Shown here piece by piece: positions 1 to 8,098 of a stretch of 17,480 bases of DNA; position 1 is the stretch's first letter; each line of letters begins with the position of its first letter. Source of the stretch: Candidatus Rifleibacteriota bacterium (GTDB lineage: Bacteria > Riflebacteria > Ozemobacteria > Ozemobacterales > Ozemobacteraceae); NCBI GenBank assembly GCA_017526725.1, contig JAFXRA010000359.1:1-17480 (forward strand). Direction: 5' to 3'. Below the pieces are notes generated by a model that had not been told where the DNA came from, searched no databases, and worked only from the letters and a program-made list of their open reading frames with translations. The position numbers and the translations under genes are program-made.

Positions 1-424
1 AGTTAAACGTTTTGATATTCCTGGGAAAAAATATATGGCTTATGTGGAAAAACAGTATGCTATTGACACTGGTTTCCGAACAATAAATACTAATTTTGTA
101 AATAGTGAAGATACTTTTTTCTTGGAAAATATAATTTATAACGAGTTGATTTCAAGAGATTATGTTGTGTTTGTTGGTAAAACTTATAAAGGTGAAGTAG
201 ATTTTGTAGTTATTGATGGAAAAAAGAAATGTTTTATTCAGGTTGCTTATTATTTATTCAATCCATCAACTTTAGAAAGAGAATTTGGGGCTTTTAGCCC
301 AATACGAGATGCTTCTCCAAAGTATGTTCTATCAATGGATAGAATAGATTTTTCTAGAAATGGTATTTCTCATATAAATATTTTAGACTTTCTTCTTGGT
401 AAAAAGGAAATATTGTTAACTTAA
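1..424 (+). CDS. AAA-family ATPase with DUF4143 domain, C-terminal fragment (5' truncated by window edge)
   Basis: The reading frame is open from base 2, so the gene begins before the window; the ATG at 35 is internal. About 140 codons remain. The order of motifs matches the C-terminal half of ATP-binding proteins with a DUF4143 domain: RFDIPGKKYM followed by KQYAIDTGFR, then FLENIIYNELISRDY, VFVGKTYKGEVDFVV, KKCFIQVAY, a REFGAF segment, and PKYVLSMDRID near the end. DUF4143 carries a restriction-nuclease-like fold; the E-D and Q-V positions (EVDFVV, FIQVAY) sit where the PD-(D/E)XK core would be, but Q replaces the usual E/K and activity is doubtful. The family's role is not settled; members are often accessory genes and some have been proposed as toxin-antitoxin-like or defence-linked. 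The gene is visibly more AT-rich than the genes from 3.7 kb onward, which fits an acquired gene. Walker motifs would lie upstream of the window. Confidence 0.85.
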   Translation, partial: VKRFDIPGKKYMAYVEKQYAIDTGFRTINTNFVNSEDTFFLENIIYNELISRDYVVFVGKTYKGEVDFVVIDGKKKCFIQVAYYLFNPSTLEREFGAFSPIRDASPKYVLSMDRIDFSRNGISHINILDFLLGKKEILLT

Positions 425-469
425 TTGAATATTAGTTGTTTGCATTTCCTTAGATAACTGTTAATTAGA

Positions 470-512
470 AATGTGCCACAAAATTAGAATAATTTTAAAT
501 TTGTGGCACATT
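470..512. terminator. 13-bp perfect stem-loop downstream of DUF4143 gene
   Basis: The arms aatgtgccacaaa (470-482) and tttgtggcacatt (500-512) are perfect reverse complements with a 17-nt AT-rich loop. The hairpin begins 46 bases after the stop codon of the plus-strand gene, which suits a transcription terminator. The following bases are AT-rich but contain no long T run, so it may be a factor-assisted or bidirectional terminator, or a leftover mobile-element end. Confidence 0.4.
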
Positions 513-532
513 ATTTATAGCTATTCTGTGTT

Positions 533-573
533 AACGTTGGCGTTTTTGACTTTTTTGCAAAATCGCTAACGTT
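533..573. repeat. Imperfect 16-bp inverted repeat with 9-nt spacer
   Basis: Arms 533-548 (aacgttggcgtttttg) and 558-573 (caaaatcgctaacgtt) pair at 14 of 16 positions, and one of the two mismatches would be a G-U pair in RNA. The loop is acttttttg. It lies 20 bases after the preceding stem-loop. It could be a second terminator-like hairpin or part of a small mobile-element remnant. Confidence 0.45.
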
Positions 574-619
574 GAAAATAAAGACAATTCTCAATATAGA
601 ATTATTGTAATGGATATTT

Positions 620-635
620 TTGCGGAATTCCGCAA
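620..635. repeat. Perfect 16-bp palindrome
   Basis: The sequence ttgcggaattccgcaa is its own reverse complement. Perfect palindromes of this length without a spacer are typical of dimeric regulator sites, but no gene starts nearby that it would obviously control. Confidence 0.4.
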
Positions 636-1019
636 TTTTATCTATTTTGTTTGCTTTTTATTTGAGTGTTAGGTAAAAGGAAATATTGGCTTATTCGTAA
701 AAACTTAGCAAATAATCTGGTCCTTCTGTCATTTTTTCTGAGCCATTCTGAAAACCCAGCTAATCATATCGTCTATGTCTATTCTTTGTGCAGTCATAAT
801 AACCTTATGCTTAGTGTTAGTTTTATAATTATTATAAACTTATAATTGCAACCTTTCAATATTGTATTTCATTTCAACATTGATTGTATAGCCATAGCTT
901 TTTTAAAAGCGATTAAGTTTAGTATTTCTTGCTAGTATTTGACGTCTAGCCATTATAGCGTTGTTAACGCAAGCGGTGTGATAGGTTTTATAGAAAGCTA
1001 AGAACTTTAAGTGGAGGCT

Positions 1020-2252
1020 TTAGTCTTCTAATAAATCGATGAGAATTTCTACTCGGGTTTTGGTAAATTCGATATCGGAATTAATTTTATTTAATTCGCC
1101 GTTGCCATTTGCATTATTGGCTAAAGCTTCTTTTGCTGCAGCTTCTTTTTCTTTTATCCAATCTCTTTGAGCCTGTTTAACTATTTCAAAGTCTTCTGGG
1201 CTCAATGTGTTTTTCATATGTTTGTATACATCGTTTAAAAGTTTGTCTAATTCTTTGAAAAGTTCATTCTTTTTTGAAATGTCAGAATCTGTAATGCTTG
1301 TTTCTTTCGTTTTGATTTTTTCAAAAGTATTTAAAAAGTTATTTTTTACGGAAGATTTTGTTGCTGGTTTTGTTTCGTTAGAAGCATCAGAAGCTCTTGA
1401 AGGCTTTTCTATATTGACAACATATTTTTTTACATCTTCTAGAAGTGCTCTACATCGCTTTGACCAAACTTCTGTATAGGCAGATGCTCTTGCCATAGCT
1501 TCACCGGAGCCGCCTTCCCAGTCTTTTGCTGCTTCATTGACTTTCTTTTCTGCTTCTTTAATTGTTTTTTCCTGTTCAGAGTTTATAACAGAATAATCTT
1601 CATCAGATAGATTAGCTTTTAAATATGAAAGCATTTCATTCATTAGTGATTCCCATTTTTTGCTTACTCTGTAACTCATATTGTTAATTTCATATTGAGC
1701 TAACATTCCGTCAGAACAAACTGATTGGTCAATTCTTTCTATTGAAGAAAGAGCATCTTGGAATTTTTCAAATTGAATCTGCTGTTCAGTTTTATTTATA
1801 GAAGGTTCTTTAGGATTGTTTTCTACTAGGTCAATTAATTCTTCGCAGCGTTTAGCTGTAAAATCTATATATACGTTGAATTTTTGATATTCTTGTTCTT
1901 GTCTATCGTCGTATGACTTTTCAGAAACAGATTTTGCTTTGGCTTCTTTATCCTTTATCCATTTTCTCTGCTGCTGTTTTATGTCATTGAATTCATCAGG
2001 CTTTTTGTTTTTTTTCAAATATTGATAAACTTCGTTCAAAAGCTTATCCCATTTGGAAAAGATTTCTTGGGCTTCAAATTTCTTTGCGCAGAAATCGTTT
2101 TCTATTTCTTTGTCAGACAAACAGGCAGTTGAATAGCTTTTTATATTTTCTGCTATGCTTTGAAAGTTTTCTTTTTCTTTGTCTGCAAAAGCTTTGTCAT
2201 TTAGAGAGAAAAGAGATAAACCAGCTAAAAGTATATAACCTATTTTTTTCAT
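1020..2252 (-). CDS. Secreted protein with three LprI-like (DUF1311) domains
   Basis: This 410-residue protein begins with a Sec signal peptide: MKK, a hydrophobic stretch at residues 5-16 and a likely cut after AFA at 23. There is no lipobox cysteine. The rest is three tandem helical repeats at about 55-143, 191-275 and 325-408. Each has the layout of the lysozyme-inhibitor LprI N-terminal domain (DUF1311): a D-LLN-VY helix, a Q--WIK-KE helix and a closing R-E-LIDL helix. Copies 1 and 3 are closest (DKLLNEVY and DKLLNDVY; QRKWIKDKEA and QRDWIKEKEA). Copy 2 has lost the QxxW core. Cysteines occur around copy 1 (44, 55, 136) and copy 2 (179, 267), but copy 3 has none. Family members have been linked to lysozyme inhibition in the periplasm or cell envelope; the role here is inferred. 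The ATG has only a weak purine stretch upstream (ggatgg). Confidence 0.75.
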   Translation of the reverse strand: MKKIGYILLAGLSLFSLNDKAFADKEKENFQSIAENIKSYSTACLSDKEIENDFCAKKFEAQEIFSKWDKLLNEVYQYLKKNKKPDEFNDIKQQQRKWIKDKEAKAKSVSEKSYDDRQEQEYQKFNVYIDFTAKRCEELIDLVENNPKEPSINKTEQQIQFEKFQDALSSIERIDQSVCSDGMLAQYEINNMSYRVSKKWESLMNEMLSYLKANLSDEDYSVINSEQEKTIKEAEKKVNEAAKDWEGGSGEAMARASAYTEVWSKRCRALLEDVKKYVVNIEKPSRASDASNETKPATKSSVKNNFLNTFEKIKTKETSITDSDISKKNELFKELDKLLNDVYKHMKNTLSPEDFEIVKQAQRDWIKEKEAAAKEALANNANGNGELNKINSDIEFTKTRVEILIDLLED

Positions 2253-2293
2253 GATTAGCCATCCATTTCATAGAATCAAATTTATTCGCTGCT

Positions 2294-2322
2294 ATAATAA
2301 TTCATTATTGTGGTAAAGGCAA
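2294..2322 (-). promoter_or_regulatory. Possible sigma-70-type promoter for the LprI-like gene
   Basis: Read on the minus strand, TTGCCT (2317-2322) and TATTAT (2294-2299) are separated by 17 bases, about 40 bases before the start codon. A second, poorer candidate is TTGACA (2378-2383) with TATAGA (2357-2362), but its spacing of 15 is short. The AT-rich background makes chance matches likely. Confidence 0.35.
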
Positions 2323-2391
2323 ACTAATTTCAAGTTTTTAGATAACCTTTGGATGGTCTATAAAAACAAATACTGATTGTCAAAGAAAAAA

Positions 2392-3072
2392 CTATAAAAC
2401 TACTGCTATAGGTTGGTCGGCGACAATTGAATCCGGCTTAATAACACAGTCTAATGCTAGAACTTTTACACCTGCTTTAGAAGCTTTTCTAAGGGCATCA
2501 CCAAAGGCTTTGTGAGTTTCATCGTTTGGTCTTAACTCTTTAATATTTTTCATTTGAATTACGAAAATAATATATGCTTCAAAGCCTTCTTTAAGACTTT
2601 CCTGTAATTCCTGAATATGTTTCACTCCTCTTTCTGTCGGTGCATCAGGGAAATAAGCAATACCATCTTTTTCTAAGGTAACGCCTTTAACTTCTATAAA
2701 GGCTTTTCGTTTCCCGTCTTTAACATAAAAGTCGAATCTTGATTTTTTGTAGGTAAATTCACGTTTAATTACTACTTTTTTGGAAAATAAATTACCTTTT
2801 TTAAGCCATTCTTCAATAACTTTGTTGGGGGCCTGTGAGTCGATGTTTACTAGGGTATTATTTTTCTCTACTGTTATAAGGTCATATTTTGTTTTTCTTT
2901 CTGGGTTCTCTGCAATTTCTAAGTATACATTTGCATTTGGAATAAGCAATTCTTTACATCTGCCTGTATTTTTTACATGAGCGATTTCTGACTTTCCGTC
3001 AATGCTAACATAAGAAATAAATCTGTTAGGTCTGCTGATAAATTTTGCTTTTATGATATTTGAATATTTCAT
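2392..3072 (-). CDS. sfsA: DNA/RNA nuclease SfsA family protein
   Basis: The product, 226 residues from this ATG, matches SfsA (sugar fermentation stimulation protein A) along its whole length and in size (E. coli SfsA is 234). Recognisable segments are the N-terminal OB-like part with HVKNTGRCKELL (32-43), then SRFDF (111-115), the FIEVKGVTL strand (125-133) and FPDAPTERGVKHIQEL (141-156). The D of SRFDF and the E-V-K of EVKGVTL form the PD-(D/E)XK-like active centre known for this family. SfsA was named for its effect on maltose gene expression in E. coli; the family is now annotated as a DNA/RNA nuclease. I chose the ATG at 3070-3072, which forms an ATGA overlap with the stop of the upstream glycosylase. 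The frame also offers a GTG at 3093, but it has no ribosome binding site and would add seven residues outside the conserved region. Translation is probably coupled to the upstream gene. Confidence 0.93.
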   Translation of the reverse strand: MKYSNIIKAKFISRPNRFISYVSIDGKSEIAHVKNTGRCKELLIPNANVYLEIAENPERKTKYDLITVEKNNTLVNIDSQAPNKVIEEWLKKGNLFSKKVVIKREFTYKKSRFDFYVKDGKRKAFIEVKGVTLEKDGIAYFPDAPTERGVKHIQELQESLKEGFEAYIIFVIQMKNIKELRPNDETHKAFGDALRKASKAGVKVLALDCVIKPDSIVADQPIAVVL

Positions 3073-3566
3073 TTTAGTATTTTCATAGCCCACTCGCTGA
3101 TGAGTTTTTCTAGTTTATAGGCGGCATTGGCGGGGCTAGTCGAAGGAAGTTTTTCAGCTTTTATATTATTATTTGGAAAAATATATTTTTGATATAATTC
3201 AAAAGATTTTGTGCCGTTACAGAAGACTTTTTCTATTTTTGCAGTTTTAAAAATAGGTGACAAATCATTAGGAACAGCATTGGTTATTGAAGAATCTGAT
3301 GAACCTGTTATTTCGCAGCTAGCGATTGTATCCCAAAGAGCTATATGATTTTTAATTAACATTTTCTTTTTTTCAGGAATTGTTTGGGGAACTTCTTCTT
3401 TAAATATAGCTGCAATAACTTTCCAAAACCTGTTTTGAGGGTGTCCATAAAAGAATTTCTGTTCTCTTGATTTTACAGATGGAAAAGAGCCTAATATTAA
3501 AATCTTCGAGTTTTTATCATAAATCGCTTCAAATGGGTGTTTTATTTTCGATGATGCTTTTTCCAT
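3069..3566 (-). CDS. DNA-deoxyinosine (hypoxanthine) glycosylase, UDG superfamily family 6
   Basis: This 165-residue protein resembles the hypoxanthine-DNA glycosylases of the uracil-DNA glycosylase superfamily, as characterised from Methanosarcina, more than Mug or Ung. Visible motifs are HPF at residues 10-12, the first active-site loop GSFPSVKS (26-33), GHPQNRFWKV (41-50) with the asparagine (45) expected to act in catalysis, ALWDTIASCEITGSSDSSI (76-94), VPNDL (98-102), and the second loop PSTSPANAAY (141-150). The enzyme removes hypoxanthine produced by adenine deamination and so starts base-excision repair. The ATG is preceded by a usable GAGG ribosome binding site. It leads a two-gene unit with sfsA, sharing the four bases ATGA. 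Family assignment is strong; exact base preference is inferred. Confidence 0.88.
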   Translation of the reverse strand: MEKASSKIKHPFEAIYDKNSKILILGSFPSVKSREQKFFYGHPQNRFWKVIAAIFKEEVPQTIPEKKKMLIKNHIALWDTIASCEITGSSDSSITNAVPNDLSPIFKTAKIEKVFCNGTKSFELYQKYIFPNNNIKAEKLPSTSPANAAYKLEKLISEWAMKILK

Positions 3567-3596
3567 GTTTGCCTCGCTGCTAATTAATCATACTGT

Positions 3597-3624
3597 ATTT
3601 AAGCATTTCTAGCAATATATTCAA
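3597..3624 (-). promoter_or_regulatory. Likely promoter of the glycosylase-sfsA unit
   Basis: On the minus strand, TTGAAT (3619-3624) is followed after 16 bases by TTAAAT (3597-3602), preceded by TG and one base as in an extended -10 element. The start codon lies about 30 bases further on. It separates this unit from the activase gene, whose stop is 115 bases upstream. Confidence 0.42.
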
Positions 3625-3681
3625 TATCAAAAAAAAGAAAATGTCTGAACAATAATCACTAGTAATAGTTAAATCTATTTT

Positions 3682-6600
3682 TTATCTTTTGTTTTGCTTA
3701 TGCTGTTTGGCTTGGAAAACGAAAGTGGCAAGGTTAGTTTCGCGGTTAGGCTGAATGCTTCCATCGTAAACCATATCAACGAATGGAATGTTCCCTCTTG
3801 CGTAAACCTTTAGAATGGAACTGGCTACCGTGCTTGGCATGCAGGTGAAAGGCATAACATTAACGATACCGTCGAAACCATCATTTATGAAAGAGAGTGC
3901 TGCTCCAATACTTAAGATACTTTCATTTTTAATGTGGTTGGAAAATTTGTCACCGACGGCTTCTAATATATGCTTGGTTGAGTGGTCCTGACGATTTTTA
4001 AGTATTCTTAAAAAGGGCTGCATCAGAATCTTTGTAACAAGCGCCTGATAACTGTAAGCACCGAATGAGGCAGCAGCATTTAAAAAATTGCTAAAGCTTT
4101 TTTCTTCTTTAATATCATTTAGGGCATAGCCAAGGCTTGTGTCAGCTGTATATGATATCCATTCAGAAATTGAGGAAATATAGCCTTCGCAGCCCATTGC
4201 TTCTAGTTGCCTAATCAAATATTGGTTGCTTTCCTGATGAACTCTTACAAATATTTCTCCTACAATTCCTATCAAGGGTTTGATTTCATCATTGATTTCA
4301 ATGCTTTCAAACTCACGGGCAGCTTTTCTAGCTTCTTTAAAAAGTTTTAGACCTCCACCGGCTCTAATAGCATTAACTGCAGAATTTATGGCATTATTGA
4401 ACACTCTGTCAGTTGACCCTTTGACTTTTTCGTAAGGGCGAATACGCCATCTGGCTTTTTCCAAAATATCTTGATAAACAATAGCCTGGCATACGAGCAT
4501 TTTAAAACTCATAAGAATTTCGGGCTTGATTAAGCCCCTGCAACTGTAACTGTCTTCACAGGTTGGAGAAATAATGGGTATGTCAGAATAACCGTATTTA
4601 TCTAACAATATTCTATGAAGTTTGTTGTATTGTCCGAAACGGCAGGGCCCTTCTGCTTCAGGCATGAAGAAAGCTATATCCTTTTTTAAATCTGCACCTT
4701 GTTTTTTTAGGATTTCAATCTGATTAAACATATCACCTGTTGTGACAATACATGGGAAACATTCTTTGCCGGATGTATTCTTTTTACCGAATGCCAGTCC
4801 TTTTTCTGTGCAAGTCGGCATTATTTCTGTCTTTACACCAATATTATCGAAACAAGCGGCCAGACAGGCAACTCCATCGCACATGTGAGGCATATACATT
4901 GTTTTAGAGGTTAAAGGTGCTTCACTTTTTTGAGGAATAATATTTATTGTTTGTGATTTCAGGGATGTTGTAACTGATTTCTGGTTTTTGATAGCATCTA
5001 TGAAAGCCAGCAATCTGGTTTCAACACCGGCTCCTGCAGAGTGTTCATCTAGTTCTAATTCCAGATAAGGTCTGCCGGTTTTGCTCATTTCATGATTGAA
5101 AAAGTGAAGAATAAAAGAATCTGGGCCGCATGAGAAACTTGTTAAATAAAGGCCAAACAAGCGTTGGTCGCTGTTGATAAGCTTGGCGGCTCTCAGAATC
5201 TTGTTGCCAAAGCCCCAATACATATTAGAATATTCTTTTTCAATTTCGTATCCGCTTAAGTCAAAGAATTCCTGAGGAATAGCATAGACGCCTAGGCGAC
5301 TGAAGGTTGCAAACAGATTAAGATTTGTTCTACTGTCATAAGAACTGTAAGGACGCCCTAGAACAACTATTGCGGGCTTGTTTCCAAGATTTTTAAGAAC
5401 TTCTTTGCCAATAGAGTGAAGTTTTGTTTCAAAGTCGTTATATGCTTTCCAAGCGTTGTTATAGGCTTTTTCAAATAAAGAGGAATCAAGCTTCAGCCCA
5501 AGTCGATTGAACTCGCTGAAAAAAGCTTTTTCCATAGCTTTTAGACCTTGGTTGATATAAACGGCGGGTTTGATTATCTTGTTTATATCAAGATTCAGGG
5601 CTGCTTTTAGCATATATGAGTTAGATTCAACATAAGGGCAATAGAAAGAGAAATCTTTTCTGTCTGAATTCATCTCTATCATCATTGGCATGAACAGGTA
5701 GTCGCATTTGTCTTTTAAAATAGCAGCATGACCATGAGATATTTTAACGGGGAAACATGTTTCGCAAGTCATGGCAGCCAGACCTGTGTTAACAATTTCA
5801 TTGTTTGTTTCCGGAGTTATGATAATTTCAAAACCAAGATCATGAAGAAGATGAATCCAGAAAATCCCAAGCTGATGAAAACTGAGGGAGCGGGGGAGCC
5901 CGATGGTGATTTTATGGGTTTTAATTGGTGTGATTGGTGGGGTGGGGGTTATTGTTTTCAATGAAGAAGAGTTTTGGGCAGATAATACAGTATACAGCCC
6001 TTTGATACTTTGATTAAACAGATTTTGCCTGATTTTGCTGAAATCAGGAGTCTTTTTTGAAGCCTGGCTGCGGGATTCATACATGCCACATTCACCGCCA
6101 TAAATGGCTGTCTCATTTCCAATTCTATAAATCTGAAGTTTGCATTGATTATGACAGTTTGGATTTCTGTGACAGACTTCTTCGCGATGGACGAAGTCCT
6201 GGTTAATAATATCCCAACCTTTGAATTTAGTAGTTTTTGATTCTCTTTGCTTCATCTCGTCCATGGCGTGAAGAGCAGCCCCAATGGCACCCATAACTTC
6301 ACGATGGGGAAGTGTAGTGATGGGCTTTTGTGTTATGCTTTCAAAAGCCGCTACAACAGATCGGTTCAATGATGGACCGCCTTGAAAACTAATCTTGTTC
6401 CCTATTTTACCGTCTTGAACAACTCTGTTAAGGTAGTTGTGAACAACAGCCTGAGACAGCCCAGCTAACAGGTCTTTTATATCTCCACCCATCTGCAGAT
6501 ATGACATTAAGTCAGATTCCATATATACGGTGCAGCGTTCTGTAAGCCGGTATGGAGCTTTTGCTGACATGGCAAGCTTTTCATACTCTCCGGCTATCTT

Positions 6601-8082
6601 AATGCCTAATTTATTTGCTGTTTCTTCTAAGAAGCTTCCTGTGCCGGCAGCACAGACTTTGTTCATCTTGAAATCTACTACAAAACCGTCTTTAAGAGAT
6701 GTGTATTTTGCGTCCTGACCGCCTAATTCAAAAATAGTATCTATTTCAGGGTCGAAGAAGGTTGTTCCTCTTGCATGAGCAGTAACTTCATTGACTACAT
6801 CATCTGCTCCTGCAAAGAGAGCAGCAACTTCTCTGCCGGAGCCGGTGGTTCCGACCCCAAGTATATTGATTCTGCTTGTATCAATGGTTTCTACGCAGTT
6901 CTGCAAAGCTTTTTTTATTGCAACTACAGGTTGTCCTTCTGTAGGAATGTATCTTTTGTAAATAACTTTGCCTTCTGGGGTGATTAAAACAAGTTTAGTT
7001 GTTGTGGAGCCGATATCAAACCCCATGTAGACATCAACCTTATTATTAGATTCGCTACCATTGGTTGGGGAGAATTCGCTAAGAGGCTGAGAGGGCTGCA
7101 CTTGCGGCAAGCCTTCTGCAATACCACATTCACAGAAAGGTTTATATTTTATTTGCAGCGGTTCTGTTCTTGGTGCGGAAAAGGCCTTAGATGACTTCAA
7201 GTTTAAAATAGTTTCAGATGTAATTTGAGAAGGTGGGAAGTTTTTTTCAATTGCGTTGAGAATTACACCGAAGGCGCCAACGCCGGTATAATGATTGGGA
7301 ACCGTTACTTTTATTCCTAAAATATCTTCAAAAGCTTTTCTTGCAAGTCGGTTAGATGCATAACCGCCAATAAAAGCAGCGGGTGTCTCTAACTTTCTGT
7401 TAGAAACCAAAGTGGAACGATAGTTTCTGGCAACACCTTGATGCAGACCTGATATTATATGCTTTATCGGAATACCTTTGTTTTGCAGGTGAATCATGTC
7501 TGATTTGGTAAAAACAGTGCATCTGCAAGCTACATTGGCAGGTTTGTCTGATTGAGAACCAAGATCTATAAACCGATGCAGAATTGATTCTATTCTTTTT
7601 TGAGGGTCGGAAATAGAGTTTAAATCTTTGTCGTCAGAAAATATTCTTTCGGCCTGCTGGTCGATGAAGCTTCCTGTTCCGGCGGCACAGGCTTCGTTCA
7701 GCTTAAAATCGTTTAGAATAAAGCCCTCTTTGGAATTAGAGAGCAGCATTAAAGCCGAATCATGACCCCCGATAGAAATAACTGTTCGGGCTTCGGGCAT
7801 TAAACGATACAGCCCCTTTGTCTGAGCAGTGGTTTCTATTTCAAAATAACTGTTTGTTGCTTGAGCCAGGGTTTTGCCGTGAGTGCCTGTAAAGGCGACT
7901 CTTTCTATGTTTTCTTTGCCGTAACGGTTTTCAATCTGTTTTAAAAGTTCTGAGCACAGCTCTATTGTTTTACCGAAATGACGGCGGTATGGCAACTCTT
8001 CGATAAGCTCTCCTGCGTTGTTGCAGATGGCAGTATTTATGCTGACAGAGCCTACGTCAAAGCCTATGTTGACTTTTCCCAT
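3682..8082 (-). CDS. Giant acyl-CoA dehydratase activase-related protein (two BadF/HgdC ATPase domains + DUF2229 + COG3581-like region)
   Basis: The 1,466 residues show a full-length member of the large archerase-related family. Domain 1 (about 4-280) has the phosphate loop GFDVGSVSINT and cysteines 132 (CAAGTGSF) and 188 (CRCTVF). Domain 2 (about 352-610) repeats this with GFDIGSTTTK and cysteines 477 and 517 (ERCTVY). In HgdC these two cysteines per subunit hold one [4Fe-4S] cluster at the dimer interface, so one chain here could supply a complete intramolecular pair. A cysteine group (637, 643, 647, 665) and a Pro/Thr-rich linker (709-721) precede a DUF2229 region (about 725-950, with cysteines 773 and 776). 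The C-terminal COG3581-like part (about 1060-1440) holds cysteines 1068, 1073, 1077, 1091, 1108, 1111, 1147, 1175 and 1181 in motifs such as MCDGVACLAAC and GKECFPC. The family is thought to use ATP to drive low-potential electron transfer; the substrate is unknown. The ATG follows a weak GGAA, 16 bases after the propeller gene. Confidence 0.9.
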   Translation of the reverse strand: MGKVNIGFDVGSVSINTAICNNAGELIEELPYRRHFGKTIELCSELLKQIENRYGKENIERVAFTGTHGKTLAQATNSYFEIETTAQTKGLYRLMPEARTVISIGGHDSALMLLSNSKEGFILNDFKLNEACAAGTGSFIDQQAERIFSDDKDLNSISDPQKRIESILHRFIDLGSQSDKPANVACRCTVFTKSDMIHLQNKGIPIKHIISGLHQGVARNYRSTLVSNRKLETPAAFIGGYASNRLARKAFEDILGIKVTVPNHYTGVGAFGVILNAIEKNFPPSQITSETILNLKSSKAFSAPRTEPLQIKYKPFCECGIAEGLPQVQPSQPLSEFSPTNGSESNNKVDVYMGFDIGSTTTKLVLITPEGKVIYKRYIPTEGQPVVAIKKALQNCVETIDTSRINILGVGTTGSGREVAALFAGADDVVNEVTAHARGTTFFDPEIDTIFELGGQDAKYTSLKDGFVVDFKMNKVCAAGTGSFLEETANKLGIKIAGEYEKLAMSAKAPYRLTERCTVYMESDLMSYLQMGGDIKDLLAGLSQAVVHNYLNRVVQDGKIGNKISFQGGPSLNRSVVAAFESITQKPITTLPHREVMGAIGAALHAMDEMKQRESKTTKFKGWDIINQDFVHREEVCHRNPNCHNQCKLQIYRIGNETAIYGGECGMYESRSQASKKTPDFSKIRQNLFNQSIKGLYTVLSAQNSSSLKTITPTPPITPIKTHKITIGLPRSLSFHQLGIFWIHLLHDLGFEIIITPETNNEIVNTGLAAMTCETCFPVKISHGHAAILKDKCDYLFMPMMIEMNSDRKDFSFYCPYVESNSYMLKAALNLDINKIIKPAVYINQGLKAMEKAFFSEFNRLGLKLDSSLFEKAYNNAWKAYNDFETKLHSIGKEVLKNLGNKPAIVVLGRPYSSYDSRTNLNLFATFSRLGVYAIPQEFFDLSGYEIEKEYSNMYWGFGNKILRAAKLINSDQRLFGLYLTSFSCGPDSFILHFFNHEMSKTGRPYLELELDEHSAGAGVETRLLAFIDAIKNQKSVTTSLKSQTINIIPQKSEAPLTSKTMYMPHMCDGVACLAACFDNIGVKTEIMPTCTEKGLAFGKKNTSGKECFPCIVTTGDMFNQIEILKKQGADLKKDIAFFMPEAEGPCRFGQYNKLHRILLDKYGYSDIPIISPTCEDSYSCRGLIKPEILMSFKMLVCQAIVYQDILEKARWRIRPYEKVKGSTDRVFNNAINSAVNAIRAGGGLKLFKEARKAAREFESIEINDEIKPLIGIVGEIFVRVHQESNQYLIRQLEAMGCEGYISSISEWISYTADTSLGYALNDIKEEKSFSNFLNAAASFGAYSYQALVTKILMQPFLRILKNRQDHSTKHILEAVGDKFSNHIKNESILSIGAALSFINDGFDGIVNVMPFTCMPSTVASSILKVYARGNIPFVDMVYDGSIQPNRETNLATFVFQAKQHKQNKR

Positions 8083-8098
8083 TTTAATTCCGAACTAT

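Larger units (their letters stand above)
425..1019. other. AT-rich non-coding region with inverted repeats
   Basis: Nearly 600 bases lie between the DUF4143 gene and the end of the LprI-like gene. I see three inverted repeats in the first 210 bases, listed separately. From about 640 to 1019 there is no convincing gene, tRNA or known RNA. Only two short open stretches occur, of 59 and 23 codons, and neither has a ribosome binding site or a recognisable family. The region lies at the 3' ends of two convergent genes, so it should contain terminators for both. It may be a decayed mobile or accessory segment. Confidence 0.6.

Noticed and set aside
729..797. A 22-residue minus-strand open frame starting MTAQRIDIDDMISWVF.
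   Set aside because: It looks protein-like for a few residues but is too short to support and has no ribosome binding site or neighbouring partner; possibly a decayed gene fragment.
666..845. A 59-codon plus-strand open stretch beginning with GTG in the AT-rich spacer.
   Set aside because: No ribosome binding site, low-complexity C-terminus rich in Ile and Asn, and no family resemblance. Such stretches arise by chance in this composition.
958..970. Short hairpin gcgtt / aacgc just beyond the end of the LprI-like gene, considered as its terminator.
   Set aside because: Five base pairs with a three-base loop and no T tract on the transcribed strand.
5885..5948. G-rich runs on the plus strand that might form a quadruplex.
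   Set aside because: Runs are separated by loops of about 20 bases, and the G-richness is explained by the Pro/Thr-rich linker encoded on the other strand.
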